Assembly (NCBI GenBank): GCA_051879015.1
Contig: JBJELF010000126.1
Location: 1-39,024, forward strand
Length of the DNA stretch: 39,024 nt
Reading direction: 5' to 3'
DNA from: JBJELF01 sp051879015
GTDB lineage: Bacteria > Bacillota > Clostridia > Lachnospirales > Lachnospiraceae
The notes under the pieces were generated by a model. It was not told where the DNA came from, did not search any database, and saw only the letters and a list, made by a program, of their open reading frames with translations. The position numbers and the translations under genes are program-made. Of this stretch, positions 1-8,096 are shown one piece after another. The first letter of the stretch is position 1; each line of letters begins with the position of its first letter.

Positions 1-75
1 AATGAGTGGTCTGAATTTTCAGGGATTGGTTATACTGTTCAGTTATCAAGGTTTTGTCATCGTTCTCACAGCGAC
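1..75 (-). other. Probable pre-16S rRNA leader (partial)
   Basis: Read on the minus strand this contains CTTGATAACTGAACAG (36-51), very like the TTGAAAACTGAACA-type string common in Firmicutes rRNA leaders and spacers. It starts just downstream of a consensus promoter and has no ribosome binding site. The 16S gene itself would lie beyond the left edge, so the assignment is an inference from this short similarity. Confidence 0.5.
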
Positions 76-81
76 TTGCTT

Positions 82-110
82 AATATATCATAGGTTTTTA
101 CTTTTGTCAA
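82..110 (-). promoter_or_regulatory. Strong promoter, rRNA-operon type, firing leftward
   Basis: On the minus strand TTGACA (105-110) is followed after 17 bases by TATATT (82-87), with a TG at the extended -10 position. Transcription would start near base 75 and leave the window. No protein gene lies between it and the window edge. The downstream leader looks like a pre-16S leader, so this is probably the last promoter of an rRNA operon. Hexamers and spacing are seen; the rRNA target is inferred. Confidence 0.7.
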
Positions 111-200
111 CAACTTTTTTTAATTTTTTTACTTTTGCACTTGAACATTTTTCAAAAACTACTAGATATTTTTTCTCTCATGAATTATACTATAAACAAA

Positions 201-220
201 CATGCTTCGCAAGCGAGGCA
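201..220. repeat. Hairpin ATGCTTCGC-AA-GCGAGGCAT in gene leader
   Basis: The arms pair over 8-9 positions with one G-U pair. It lies 49 bases before the start codon at 269 and has no U-run, so it is not an intrinsic terminator. A similar small CCTGC-TTC-GCAGG hairpin precedes the nitroreductase gene. Confidence 0.4.
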
Positions 221-268
221 TCACTAGACATAAAAATCGATTGCTTCTTGATATCTACGGAGGTGCCT

Positions 269-856
269 ATGGTTAACACACATAAATTATTTTATAAACT
301 GCAGCACAGTCATCTAGCTCAAAAGAAACAAAAAGAGCTCACTGATAAGGCAAAACAAACCTTTCTGTCTTTGTTAAAAGAAAGCTTGCTCTTAAAAATT
401 GCTGCTGTCATTGCAGCTGTCACCGCAATCTTATCCGGCGCAAGAACTCTTTGGTGTCGAACTTACCACAAATTAAATTCACCCCAATCCCTCACAGAGA
501 GAAAGAACAAATGGGATATCGAAGAGGCAGCTCATTTTCGCATCATCTCAAGTACGGCTCCCCAAGTGCTCCCAGACCGTATCAAGCTCTCAGTCATCTG
601 CGGTATATTGATTTATGATTTGAGCCAAGCTGATTTTTCTTCTAATCCAACCATCTGTTGTGATACTCAGATGGGAATTGTCATTTTGGTTCTTCCAGAC
701 AATATCAAGGCAGAGACACAATTCCATAACTTTTTAGGACAGCATCTCTGTGATGCAGCACGCCCCCTTGATGATATCATTCCGACTCTCAAACTTCGGG
801 CCAACATTTATATGAGCTTGTTCCATGTCAAATGGAGCCATAGAAAGACAAGTTAA
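269..856 (+). CDS. Unknown protein with one membrane segment
   Basis: I do not recognise this 195-residue protein. The start is the ATG at 269 because GGAGGTG (259-265) sits at correct distance; the open frame reaches to base 2 but that part runs over an rRNA-type promoter on the other strand. The N-terminal 30 residues are basic and Gln/Lys-rich, followed by one hydrophobic segment (about residues 34-53, LLLKIAAVIAAVTAIL), a short basic stretch, and a C-terminal soluble domain of about 130 residues with several Cys and no motif I can name. A near-perfect hairpin (201-220) lies in its leader. It is followed after 62 bases by a SASP gene on the same strand; whether they are co-transcribed is unclear. 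Confidence 0.6.
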   Translation: MVNTHKLFYKLQHSHLAQKKQKELTDKAKQTFLSLLKESLLLKIAAVIAAVTAILSGARTLWCRTYHKLNSPQSLTERKNKWDIEEAAHFRIISSTAPQVLPDRIKLSVICGILIYDLSQADFSSNPTICCDTQMGIVILVLPDNIKAETQFHNFLGQHLCDAARPLDDIIPTLKLRANIYMSLFHVKWSHRKTS

Positions 857-918
857 GAGTATATTTGATTGAAAATTGGAAAGAATGGGAGTAAATTCAA
901 AAAAGAGAGGTAGGAACG

Positions 919-1122
919 ATGCCGAAAAAAGAAAATTCTAAAATCCAATTAGATGAATTAACTCCTAGAGATAAAATGAAATTAGAAATTGCCAAGGAAA
1001 TTGGCGTGTTTGATAAAGTGATGGAGCAAGGTTGGCGATCACTGTCAGCAAAAGAATCCGGAAAAATTGGCGGTATGCTAACCAGTCGTTTAAAACAAAT
1101 GAAAAAAAACGAAAAAGATTAA
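919..1122 (+). CDS. Small acid-soluble spore protein, alpha/beta type
   Basis: This 67-residue protein has the hallmarks of clostridial alpha/beta SASPs: the block KLEIAKEIGVFDKV (residues 21-34), then GWRSLSAKESGKIGG (38-52) and a basic tail. These proteins coat and protect DNA in the dormant spore. The EIA-E-IGV block contains the place where the spore protease GPR cuts family members during germination. Length is typical for the family. The ribosome binding site is AGAGAGG at 903-909. The gene ends in a strong shared terminator at 1128-1170. Sigma-G control is expected from the family, but I could not find a convincing sigma-G promoter upstream. Confidence 0.85.
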   Translation: MPKKENSKIQLDELTPRDKMKLEIAKEIGVFDKVMEQGWRSLSAKESGKIGGMLTSRLKQMKKNEKD

Positions 1123-1127
1123 AATGT

Positions 1128-1170
1128 AGAAAAAGCGCAGATAACATTCAATGCCATCTGCGCTTTTTCT
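1128..1170. terminator. Bidirectional intrinsic terminator
   Basis: Perfect 15-base arms (AGAAAAAGCGCAGAT at 1128-1142 and its complement at 1156-1170) with a 13-base loop. A-run on one side and T-run on the other, so it can end both the SASP gene and the convergent arginase-fold gene. The stop codon of the latter lies in the right arm. Confidence 0.9.
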
Positions 1171-1951
1171 ATAACAGCTGTTTTAAAATAAAATCATTTC
1201 CATTTTGCTCCTGCACAATTTGTGTCTGCTCCTCTGGCTCACCGCACACATCACAGCCTAATATGCGGGCAAATTTTTTAATTTGTTCCATCACTTGCGC
1301 GAACTGCTGTAAGGTCATGCCGCCAGCATCCCAATTGGTAACACACTCTGTGTTTGCAAACACATCTTTATCCACTGACACATAAACAGGCGTTTTTTGC
1401 ATATTAACATATGTTTCTTTATTATAAGCTCTATCATCAACATGACTGCCTGACATCGCCTCCGAAATAAACTCAAGAACCGTATCCATACAATAATTTT
1501 CATCGCTTAGCTCCGACTCTCGAAGAACCTTCACTCGTTCTTGATATTCTTTCGAAATCTCCTCCGCTAGCTCATCTTTTACCCCAATTAAAAGCACTTT
1601 TTGCAGAAATGGCTGATTGTTCAAGGCCCACAAAATCCAGCAGCCGCAAGACAACAGCTCCTCGACAAAGGACGGCTGCATATCTGTATGATGGTCAAAC
1701 ACAATCATATAAAATGGCTCTCGAATTTTTTCAATTCTCAGATAAGAAATATAGTGATAGTTCCCATTTCCCATAAAACAAATGCTTTGCGTATCTAACT
1801 TTTCTTGAATTGCTATTCTCGCCTCCTCATCGCAGTATCCATTGACTCCCTGCAACTGAGAAAAATCGAGCTCTTGATAGGGAAATTTTTTGTAAAAATC
1901 ATAATTTTGATATTCATGATGAAAATTTAATAACATAATCTTTTGTTCCAT
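1169..1951 (-). CDS. Arginase/ureohydrolase-fold protein, substrate unknown
   Basis: The 260-residue protein carries degenerate forms of the metal-binding motifs of the arginase/agmatinase/HDAC-fold family, in order: GNGNYHY (61-67, place of the GGDHS motif), DHHTDM (86-91, as DAHxD), SVDKDV (192-197, as SxDxDxxDP) and GCDVCGEP (232-239, as DxxExxP). D86, H88, D90, D194 and D196 could bind two metals. Arginases are usually about 300 residues, so this is a shorter, divergent branch and hydrolysis of arginine is not implied. The start is supported by AAAGGAG 12 bases upstream. TTGACA at 2006-2011 (minus) may be its -35 box, though the -10 is poor. It lies next to spore genes without obvious functional tie. 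Confidence 0.65.
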   Translation of the reverse strand: MEQKIMLLNFHHEYQNYDFYKKFPYQELDFSQLQGVNGYCDEEARIAIQEKLDTQSICFMGNGNYHYISYLRIEKIREPFYMIVFDHHTDMQPSFVEELLSCGCWILWALNNQPFLQKVLLIGVKDELAEEISKEYQERVKVLRESELSDENYCMDTVLEFISEAMSGSHVDDRAYNKETYVNMQKTPVYVSVDKDVFANTECVTNWDAGGMTLQQFAQVMEQIKKFARILGCDVCGEPEEQTQIVQEQNGNDFILKQLL

Positions 1952-2031
1952 GTCTCATCCACTCCTTTTATCTCGTATCACTAACGTACATAATTCTTCT
2001 CATTTTGTCAATAGCTTATTATCTGACGAGT

Positions 2032-2388
2032 TTATCCCTTCATTTTAGGCTTAAATATCCAACTGGCTAAATATCCAAAAATCAAAGCTCCTGAAATACC
2101 TGCTGCTCCTGCTGTAAAACCACCCTTAAACAATCCAATTGCTCCCTCTTTATCGATAGCCTCTTTCATTCCTTTCCATAGGGTATTGCCAAATCCAATA
2201 ATTGGTGTCGTAGCTCCCGCTCCTGCCCAATCGGCAAAAGGCTGGTAAATGCCCAAAAATCCCAAAATACAGCCCAAAACGACCAACAATACCATAATTC
2301 TGCCCGGCATCAGCTTAGTCTTATCCATAAATATCTGTGCAGCTGCGCAAATAAAACCACCTACCAAAAATGCCTTAACATATTCCAT
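2032..2388 (-). CDS. spoVAE: Stage V sporulation protein AE
   Basis: The 118-residue membrane protein matches SpoVAE: hydrophobic segments at about 3-20, 30-50 and 90-112, and a Gly/Ala-rich middle (GAGATTPIIGFG, 75-86). SpoVA proteins move Ca-dipicolinic acid into the forespore and release it at germination; they reside in the inner spore membrane. Its ATG overlaps the TGA of spoVAD by one base (TGATG), so the two are translationally coupled. The upstream partner spoVAC, normally first in this operon, is absent here. Confidence 0.93.
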   Translation of the reverse strand: MEYVKAFLVGGFICAAAQIFMDKTKLMPGRIMVLLVVLGCILGFLGIYQPFADWAGAGATTPIIGFGNTLWKGMKEAIDKEGAIGLFKGGFTAGAAGISGALIFGYLASWIFKPKMKG

Positions 2389-3404
2389 CAGCGTACCTCC
2401 TTAACTCTCTCAATCATGACTGCGTGGGCGATTCCCGGAATACTTTGTCCTTCATTGAAGCTAGTCGGTGACAGCAATGCACCTGTCGGTACAAATAAAA
2501 TACGGTTCCATTCCTTTTCCTTCAATTTATTTGTAATCATCGAACAAAGTGTCACTGCTGCACAGCCGCAGCCGCTGCCTCCTGCATGGGTGTCCTGATC
2601 CTCTGGATTATACATTTCCATTCCACAATCCATATATTTATCCGCAATATCATATCCCTTTTGTTTTAACATATTCAGCAATGCCTCTTTTCCCACACTG
2701 CCCAAATCTCCAGTGATAATTTTATCATAGTAATCACCATCAATGCCAAAATCTAAAAAGTTTCGATAAATGGTATCGAAAGCTGCTGGAGCCATAGCTG
2801 CTCCCATATTCATGGAATCTTTGATTCCCATATCCACAATTTTTCCCGTGGTGATGCCGATAATTTTAGCAAATCCTGTCTGATTTCCCAAAATAACTGC
2901 CCCGGAACCTGTCACTGTCCAAGTAGCAGCGTAGGGACGCTGATTTCCATAATCCAGTGGAAACCGAAATTGTTTTTCTGCACTGGCAAAATGACTTGAA
3001 GTTACACATAGTACATAATCTGCATAGTCTGCCCCCACAATGAGAGAACCCAACGCTAATGATTCCCCCATCGTAGAACAAGCACCATATAAGCCAAACA
3101 ACGGAATCTGCAATTTCATAATTCCAAAGGAAGTCGCAATGCTCTGCCCCAACAAATCGCCTCCAAAAATATATCGAATTCGGCTTTTATTAATTCCAGT
3201 CTTATCAATCACGAGTTGAGCAGCCTTACTCTGCAGCGCGCTCTCCGCCTTTTCCCATGTGTCCGTACCCACCATAGAATCTTCTTCTATCTGGTCAATC
3301 CACTGGGCTAATGGACCTTGTCCCTCTTTTTTCCCAGCGATACTCGCTGTCTCTACCATATAAACATTTCGCTCAAAACGAACACTTGCCTTTCCTTGTT
3401 TCAT
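2388..3404 (-). CDS. spoVAD: Stage V sporulation protein AD
   Basis: A 338-residue SpoVAD, the soluble dipicolinic-acid-binding subunit of the spore SpoVA channel, with a thiolase-like fold. Recognisable blocks are the start SVRFERNVYMVETASIAGKK (7-26), IFGGDLLGQ (79-87), the nucleophile-elbow region LYGACSTMGESLALG and the Gly-rich end HAGGSGCGCAA. Length fits the family. The ATG is preceded by GGAGGT at ideal spacing and by a sigma-G-like promoter (3442-3471), consistent with forespore expression known for spoVA. It is first in its operon, without spoVAC, which is unusual. Confidence 0.95.
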   Translation of the reverse strand: MKQGKASVRFERNVYMVETASIAGKKEGQGPLAQWIDQIEEDSMVGTDTWEKAESALQSKAAQLVIDKTGINKSRIRYIFGGDLLGQSIATSFGIMKLQIPLFGLYGACSTMGESLALGSLIVGADYADYVLCVTSSHFASAEKQFRFPLDYGNQRPYAATWTVTGSGAVILGNQTGFAKIIGITTGKIVDMGIKDSMNMGAAMAPAAFDTIYRNFLDFGIDGDYYDKIITGDLGSVGKEALLNMLKQKGYDIADKYMDCGMEMYNPEDQDTHAGGSGCGCAAVTLCSMITNKLKEKEWNRILFVPTGALLSPTSFNEGQSIPGIAHAVMIERVKEVR

Positions 3405-3441
3405 ATGCCACCTCCAACAAGCTAATACTGCTTTCTGGAGG

Positions 3442-3471
3442 TAGTATATGGATTTTTTTAATAACTATTCA
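3442..3471 (-). promoter_or_regulatory. Candidate sigma-G promoter of spoVAD-spoVAE
   Basis: On the minus strand TGAATA (3466-3471) and TATACTA (3442-3448) are 17 bases apart. The known Bacillus sigma-G consensus is close to TGAATA-N17/18-CATACTA, so only one base of the -10 differs. The start of transcription would be about 30 bases before the spoVAD ATG. Confidence 0.65.
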
Positions 3472-3485
3472 ACCAATTAAATCGT

Positions 3486-4184
3486 TTATTCCATCAGCAA
3501 TTCGTCCACTGTCACAAATTCGTAACCCATTGCCTGCAATCGATCTACAATAATCAAAGCTGCTTCTACACTCGTCTCATAGATGTCATGCAATAAAATG
3601 ATATCTCCATCTTCCACATTTTTGATGACATTTTCTACCACTCGTCCCGAATCCAACACTTTCCAATCCAATGTGTCCACATTCCAAAAAACTAAAATCA
3701 TATCAAAAGGACAGCTTTTCTTGTCATTACATTCTCCATAAGGTGGCCGTATATACTCTGGCCTTTCTCCTGTGATAGAGGCAATCACATCATTGGCCTC
3801 TCCTACTTCCTTCTCTGCCTCTTCCCAGGACATCTGATTGATTGCCACATGATGCATGGTATGATTACCAATTAAATGTCCTTCCTCATACATCTGTGCA
3901 ATAATTTCTGGATTTTGCTCCGCATTTTCTCCAATTACAAAGAACGTGGCTTTCACACCACGTTCTTTTAAGCCTTTCAGCAGCTGCGGTGTATATATAG
4001 CATGGGGACCATCATCGAATGTCAGTGCCACCTGTTTTTTTTCATCCACCTCTGCGGCTGCTGGAAGATTTGCATTATCTTTTTGCCTGTAATACAGAAA
4101 GAGAAATCCTCCCGCAAATATGATCATTAATCCAAGTACAAGGATTGCTTTTCGTTCCACGGCACACCTGCTTTTTTCTTTCAT
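3486..4184 (-). CDS. Polysaccharide deacetylase, membrane-anchored (NodB/CE4)
   Basis: The 232-residue protein has one N-terminal membrane segment (about 13-31) and an extracellular NodB domain. CE4 motifs are complete: TFDDGP (55-60), HTMHH (108-112, metal His pair), RPPYG (146-150), DTLDW (170-174) and LLHD (197-200). Enzymes of this family remove acetyl groups from peptidoglycan or other N-acetyl sugars using a divalent metal. The size and single anchor resemble PdaB-like proteins involved in spore formation, and spoVAD follows after 81 bases, but that gene has its own promoter, so a spore role is inference. HtrA lies 44 bases upstream on the same strand. Confidence 0.88.
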   Translation of the reverse strand: MKEKSRCAVERKAILVLGLMIIFAGGFLFLYYRQKDNANLPAAAEVDEKKQVALTFDDGPHAIYTPQLLKGLKERGVKATFFVIGENAEQNPEIIAQMYEEGHLIGNHTMHHVAINQMSWEEAEKEVGEANDVIASITGERPEYIRPPYGECNDKKSCPFDMILVFWNVDTLDWKVLDSGRVVENVIKNVEDGDIILLHDIYETSVEAALIIVDRLQAMGYEFVTVDELLME

Positions 4185-4228
4185 TATATGCTATATTCCG
4201 CTGGAACTTGCCTTAAAATTAATTTTAC

Positions 4229-5923
4229 TCAATCTTTTCCATTGCCATTGTTATCCGTTGAATTTTCCTGCACTGCTCGCTGCTGGTCTTCGTAGGAATT
4301 CAATGTAACCTCAAGCTGTCTTTCCTTAAACTGATTATTTTCTACTCTTACAAGAGTAATTGTAACTGTTTCACCTGCTTGATAATATTTGAGTTCACTC
4401 TTCAGCTCGCTCATACTTGTAATCGCTACATCATTGATATCTGTAATAATATCATACATCTGAATACCGGCTGCCTCTGCCGCTAAACCTGGAATTGGAT
4501 AGTATACCAACACACCTGCTGGATACTGCAGAGAATTTACTAGACTGCTGGATACATCATTACCCTGAATTCCCAAATATCCCTGCTCTTCTTCACTATA
4601 GGAAACGCGAGGAGTCATATTCATCAATGTTTCAATAATTTCAGTTGCATCGGAAATTGGAATCGCAAATCCCATGCCTTCTACCGTTGTATCCGAATAT
4701 TTAGCAGAATTGATACCAATCAAATATCCATTCATATCAAATAATCCACCGCCACTATTACCTGGATTAATTGCTGCATCTGTTTGAATCATTGTCTTTG
4801 TGCTTCCATCGTCACTGGTTACTTCACGCTCCAACGCACTGATATAACCCACAGTAACAGACTGCCCATATCCCAAAGCATTTCCGATGGCAACTACACC
4901 ATTGCCAAGTTTACACTGGGTAGAATCGCCAATCAAAGCAATCTTAATTTCGTTTCTTGTCTCCTGGTCGATATCCTCCAACTTGACTGCAAGTACTGCT
5001 AAGTCTGCATCGGTATCTGTACCTTTTACATAAGCTTCGACTGTTGTGTCATTGCAGAAAGTAATCTCAATTCCTTCCAAACTAGTTGTATAATAGTAGG
5101 AAGTGGATTCATCCTCCGTCACCACATGAGCATTGGTGACAATCAACAGTTCCTCTCCATTTTCTCCAATAATAACACCCGAACCACTAGAAATACCAGA
5201 TTGTGTCTGACCATAGTAAGAAGTATACAGCATAGTATTTGTGATAGCTACCAGAGTAGGCATCACTTCCTCTACGACATCTGATACATCAATCGCAACT
5301 GCATTGACTGTTGATGTACTGTCAATATCTGCCTTTGTCAATGTGGAAGTTACCTTTGTCTCTTCCCCGGTCGTTTCTTCTATTATATTATTATTCTGGT
5401 TATTATTTTGCACACTGTTGTTTAAATTAGCAGTATTTTGCTGATTGTTTAAAGAACTAAAATAAGAGAAAGATGCCCAAATGCAGCCACCCACTACAAT
5501 GACCGTACAGGCTACAATCGCCAATGCCATCCAAAAACCATTGTTATTTTTCTTTTCATAGATGACTCGATTATTCTTTTGTCCGTTCCGCTGATTGCTC
5601 GTATCAGACTGAGTATTTGTAAAATTATCTTGTCTATAATTGTTATAAGACTGAGATTCAAAGGACTGCTCATAAGCTGGCTGTTCTTCAAATTTATCTA
5701 CATTCTCCGTTTGAATCTTTTCTTTATCTAACTCAACCTTTTTATTTTCAGCATTATATTCTGTCTCATCCACGGTTTCCGATTTACCCTGTTCTGCTTC
5801 CTCACCTTCTTTTGAAACATCCTTCTGATCATTATTGACATAATTGGAAAAATCATACTCCTCATTAGGAGTTTGCTCATTCTTTATGTTATCTGCCTCA
5901 AACTTGTCTTCCTCGTCAAACAT
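4229..5923 (-). CDS. htrA: HtrA/DegP-like serine protease with PDZ domain
   Basis: I start at 5923 (564 residues, MFDEED...) because the ribosome binding site GGAGGT lies inside the longer frame that begins at 5938. Layout: acidic, Gln/Asn-rich cytosolic region (1-125), one membrane helix (about 130-152), Asn-rich linker, trypsin-like protease domain with H266 (TNAHVV), D307 (DADLAVL) and S390 (NPGNSGGG), and a single C-terminal PDZ domain (about 440-540) ending in NGNGKD. Such membrane-tethered quality-control proteases degrade or refold damaged exported proteins. The long acidic cytosolic part is typical of Firmicutes HtrA proteins. Confidence 0.93.
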   Translation of the reverse strand: MFDEEDKFEADNIKNEQTPNEEYDFSNYVNNDQKDVSKEGEEAEQGKSETVDETEYNAENKKVELDKEKIQTENVDKFEEQPAYEQSFESQSYNNYRQDNFTNTQSDTSNQRNGQKNNRVIYEKKNNNGFWMALAIVACTVIVVGGCIWASFSYFSSLNNQQNTANLNNSVQNNNQNNNIIEETTGEETKVTSTLTKADIDSTSTVNAVAIDVSDVVEEVMPTLVAITNTMLYTSYYGQTQSGISSGSGVIIGENGEELLIVTNAHVVTEDESTSYYYTTSLEGIEITFCNDTTVEAYVKGTDTDADLAVLAVKLEDIDQETRNEIKIALIGDSTQCKLGNGVVAIGNALGYGQSVTVGYISALEREVTSDDGSTKTMIQTDAAINPGNSGGGLFDMNGYLIGINSAKYSDTTVEGMGFAIPISDATEIIETLMNMTPRVSYSEEEQGYLGIQGNDVSSSLVNSLQYPAGVLVYYPIPGLAAEAAGIQMYDIITDINDVAITSMSELKSELKYYQAGETVTITLVRVENNQFKERQLEVTLNSYEDQQRAVQENSTDNNGNGKD

Positions 5924-6052
5924 TTTTCTTACCTCCATTTAAGAAATACCTTTTTATCCCTATTTGTATTTCTTTTTTCTTATGCTTCTAGGGTATCAAT
6001 AATCTGTGTTTAGTTTGTGATTGAGAATTAAAAAAAATGTGTTTTTCTTTCT

Positions 6053-6080
6053 ATTTTACACGCGTAATTCACCTTCACAA
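6053..6080 (-). promoter_or_regulatory. Possible promoter of htrA
   Basis: TTGTGA (6075-6080) and TAAAAT (6053-6058) on the minus strand are 16 bases apart, giving a leader of about 120 bases. The remaining 5924-6052 sequence is A+T-rich and shows no other feature; no CtsR or CssR site could be recognised. Confidence 0.35.
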
Positions 6081-6108
6081 ATCATGACATTTTATTGTAT
6101 TTTTAGTC

Positions 6109-6148
6109 AAAAAAATCCAAAGATTTAATTCTTAAATCTCTGGATTTC
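6109..6148 (-). terminator. Terminator of tRNA-Gly
   Basis: The arms 6113-6128 and 6132-6147 pair over 16 bases with one mismatch and a 3-base loop, followed on the minus strand by a T-run. It begins 5 bases after the tRNA. Confidence 0.85.
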
Positions 6149-6152
6149 AAAA

Positions 6153-6224
6153 AGCGCGAGACGGGATTCGAACCCGCGACCCTCGCCTTGGCAAGGCGAT
6201 ACTCCACCACTGAGCCACTCGCGC
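6153..6224 (-). tRNA. tRNA-Gly (anticodon GCC)
   Basis: The minus strand folds as a cloverleaf: acceptor GCGCGAG/CTCGCGC with discriminator T, anticodon stem TCGCC/GGCGA with loop TTGCCAA (anticodon GCC), and T-arm with GGTTCGAATCC. The CCA end is not encoded. It has its own promoter (6255-6283) and terminator. Confidence 0.96.
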
Positions 6225-6254
6225 ATATTCTATATTTCGTCTCTCGACTGTTAT

Positions 6255-6283
6255 AGAATAGCACTTTTTAGCTCATTTGTCAA
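6255..6283 (-). promoter_or_regulatory. Promoter of tRNA-Gly
   Basis: TTGACA (6278-6283), 17 bases, TATTCT (6255-6260) on the minus strand, with TG at the extended -10 position. Confidence 0.8.
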
Positions 6284-6313
6284 CTACTTTTTTTTAAATA
6301 ATATAAAATTAAA

Positions 6314-7168
6314 TTACCGTCCTGCCTCTTTATTATCCATCTGTTCCATCAATTTCTCCAAAAGAATCGCCACGCCATCCTCTTCATTGGTCTTTGTGAT
6401 ATACTTCGCAGCCGCCTTGACCTCGGGTACTGCATTGCCCATAGCTACACCAAAACCTACTTTTTGAACCATGCTCATGTCGTTGGTTCCATCTCCGCAG
6501 CAGCCAATGGCCTCTCTTGGAATATCCAGGCGCTCTCCCATCCGCAGTAAGGCCTCTCCTTTATCGGCTCCTACAGCATTAATTTCTATCGTTGATGGAA
6601 TTCCTGATGTCATCAAAAGATCCGTTCTGTGGCGCAGCTGTTCCACAGCTTCCATCTTTTCCTCGATTGTACCAAAACTGGCATTAATTTTTTCTACTTT
6701 TTTACTGGATTTCTGATACCACTCGTTCAGCGAGTTTACCACAATTCTGGTATTTTTTACATAAGCACGAATATATGGATTGGGAATCAGACTCTCCCAT
6801 CGAGATGCACTCGAAATATCGGTATACGCCTCACCACCCAGATAAATCTCTAAGGTTGAATTACGTGCCCGAAAGAAGCTTATCAACTCTAATACCAATG
6901 CCTCATCTAAATAACATTCATACAAAGTTTCCCCCGTCACGAAATCACGCACTACCGCTCCATTGCTGGAAAGAGCATATCGCACTCCTGGTATCTCCAA
7001 AAATTCTTTGGCAATGCCGCTTTGCGGACGCCCTGTTGCCGGAAGCACAATAATGCCTGCCTCAATCGCTGCCTTAATCGCTTTTTTCACCGGCAAAGTA
7101 ATTTCTTTTTTATCATTGAACACTGTGCCGTCTAAATCAAGTCCTATTAATCGAATTTTTTCTTCCAT
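6314..7168 (-). CDS. Cof-type HAD-superfamily sugar phosphatase
   Basis: A 284-residue HAD IIB (Cof) hydrolase. Motif I is LIGLDLDGTVFND (residues 7-19) with D11 as nucleophile and D13 as acid; motif II is in SSNGAV; motif III Lys is in ADKGEALL; motif IV is CCGDGTNDMSM. The cap domain lies between motifs II and III. Members dephosphorylate sugar phosphates, flavin or pyridoxal phosphate; the substrate cannot be told from sequence. It starts 18 bases after the metallophosphoesterase gene and is probably co-transcribed with it. Confidence 0.88.
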   Translation of the reverse strand: MEEKIRLIGLDLDGTVFNDKKEITLPVKKAIKAAIEAGIIVLPATGRPQSGIAKEFLEIPGVRYALSSNGAVVRDFVTGETLYECYLDEALVLELISFFRARNSTLEIYLGGEAYTDISSASRWESLIPNPYIRAYVKNTRIVVNSLNEWYQKSSKKVEKINASFGTIEEKMEAVEQLRHRTDLLMTSGIPSTIEINAVGADKGEALLRMGERLDIPREAIGCCGDGTNDMSMVQKVGFGVAMGNAVPEVKAAAKYITKTNEEDGVAILLEKLMEQMDNKEAGR

Positions 7169-7186
7169 TGTTACTCTACTGCTCCT

Positions 7187-8035
7187 TCAGCAAATATTAT
7201 ACTCTTCCATGCATTTTTGGTATGCCAACTCAATCTGTGCTTCCGTCGGCTCCTCATTCCCCGCCATCGCCAAGGCGCATTCGAGCACATCAATCCATTT
7301 ATTTTTTCCGTACTGTAAATCACACATCACTGATTTAGCATAAAACTTCGCCTGCTCCAGAAGCCCACTGCTTTCATATTCTGAAAGCAGGATATTTTTA
7401 TCATATTCCTGAGAGAAAAAATTAACCTCCCAGCTTCGCCCAGTCCACTCCAAAAAAGCAAATTGTAGTTTTCCCTGACTTTGCATGGGGATTCCCACCG
7501 AGCCAGGATTTATGAGACATTTATCGCCTAACCTGGTCAATCCTTGTATATGAGTGTGAGCACAAATCAATAAATTTGTGTCACATTCCCGCAAAGCCTG
7601 ATAAGCCGCCTCAGAGCCTACATGCAGCAATGTTCTGGAATGTTGCTGCGAGCCATGACAAATCGTAAAAGGCTCCGTCCCTTCTATCATAATCCTGCGC
7701 CAGATTGGCAGACTATCAAAGAAATGGAAATCTTTTTCAGTTAAATGCTCATAGGTATACAGTAAATTCCCTGTTAAACTGCTGCCGTGCTGCCAATGCT
7801 GTTCTCCGTGACGATAACTCAGCTGATACTCTTCCCGATTGCCCCGGATAAACCAACACGGTTCCTTTTCTTTTATTTCATAAATTAATTCCATCGTTTT
7901 CTGTGGATTTGGACAATCACTAATCATATCTCCCAAAAACACATACCCATCCACCCGATTTTCCTTACAAAAATTCAGGCATTGTCTTAAAGCATAAACA
8001 TTACTGTGAATATCCGCAATTAATGCAAGTTTCAA
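7187..8035 (-). CDS. Calcineurin-like metallophosphoesterase (YfcE/MJ0936 type)
   Basis: I place the start at the TTG at 8035, giving an N-terminus (M)KLALIADIHSN as in the family, with GGAG 8 bases upstream; an ATG at 8086 is an alternative that adds 17 residues. All metal-binding blocks are present in order: DIHSN (8-12), GDMISD, GNREE, CHGS, AHTHIQ and NPGSVG. The fold hydrolyses phosphodiesters or phosphate monoesters with two metals. The C-terminal 80 residues form a helical extension that the shortest members lack. It follows lacZ, separated by a dispersed hairpin repeat. Confidence 0.83.
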   Translation of the reverse strand: MKLALIADIHSNVYALRQCLNFCKENRVDGYVFLGDMISDCPNPQKTMELIYEIKEKEPCWFIRGNREEYQLSYRHGEQHWQHGSSLTGNLLYTYEHLTEKDFHFFDSLPIWRRIMIEGTEPFTICHGSQQHSRTLLHVGSEAAYQALRECDTNLLICAHTHIQGLTRLGDKCLINPGSVGIPMQSQGKLQFAFLEWTGRSWEVNFFSQEYDKNILLSEYESSGLLEQAKFYAKSVMCDLQYGKNKWIDVLECALAMAGNEEPTEAQIELAYQKCMEEYNIC

Positions 8036-8096
8036 ATTTGTATCTCCACTTCCTCTCCTGTGATGCTGTGCTTCCAACTTTTCCACATACGGTTCC

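Noticed and set aside
2..268. N-terminal extension of the first plus-strand gene to the window edge
   Set aside because: That stretch carries a minus-strand rRNA-type promoter and leader, and a good ribosome binding site precedes the ATG at 269.
3410..3442. ACCTCCA/TGGAGGT hairpin that would hide the spoVAD ribosome binding site
   Set aside because: The upstream arm overlaps the sigma-G-like -10 box, so it would not be in the transcript from that promoter; it matters only for read-through RNA.
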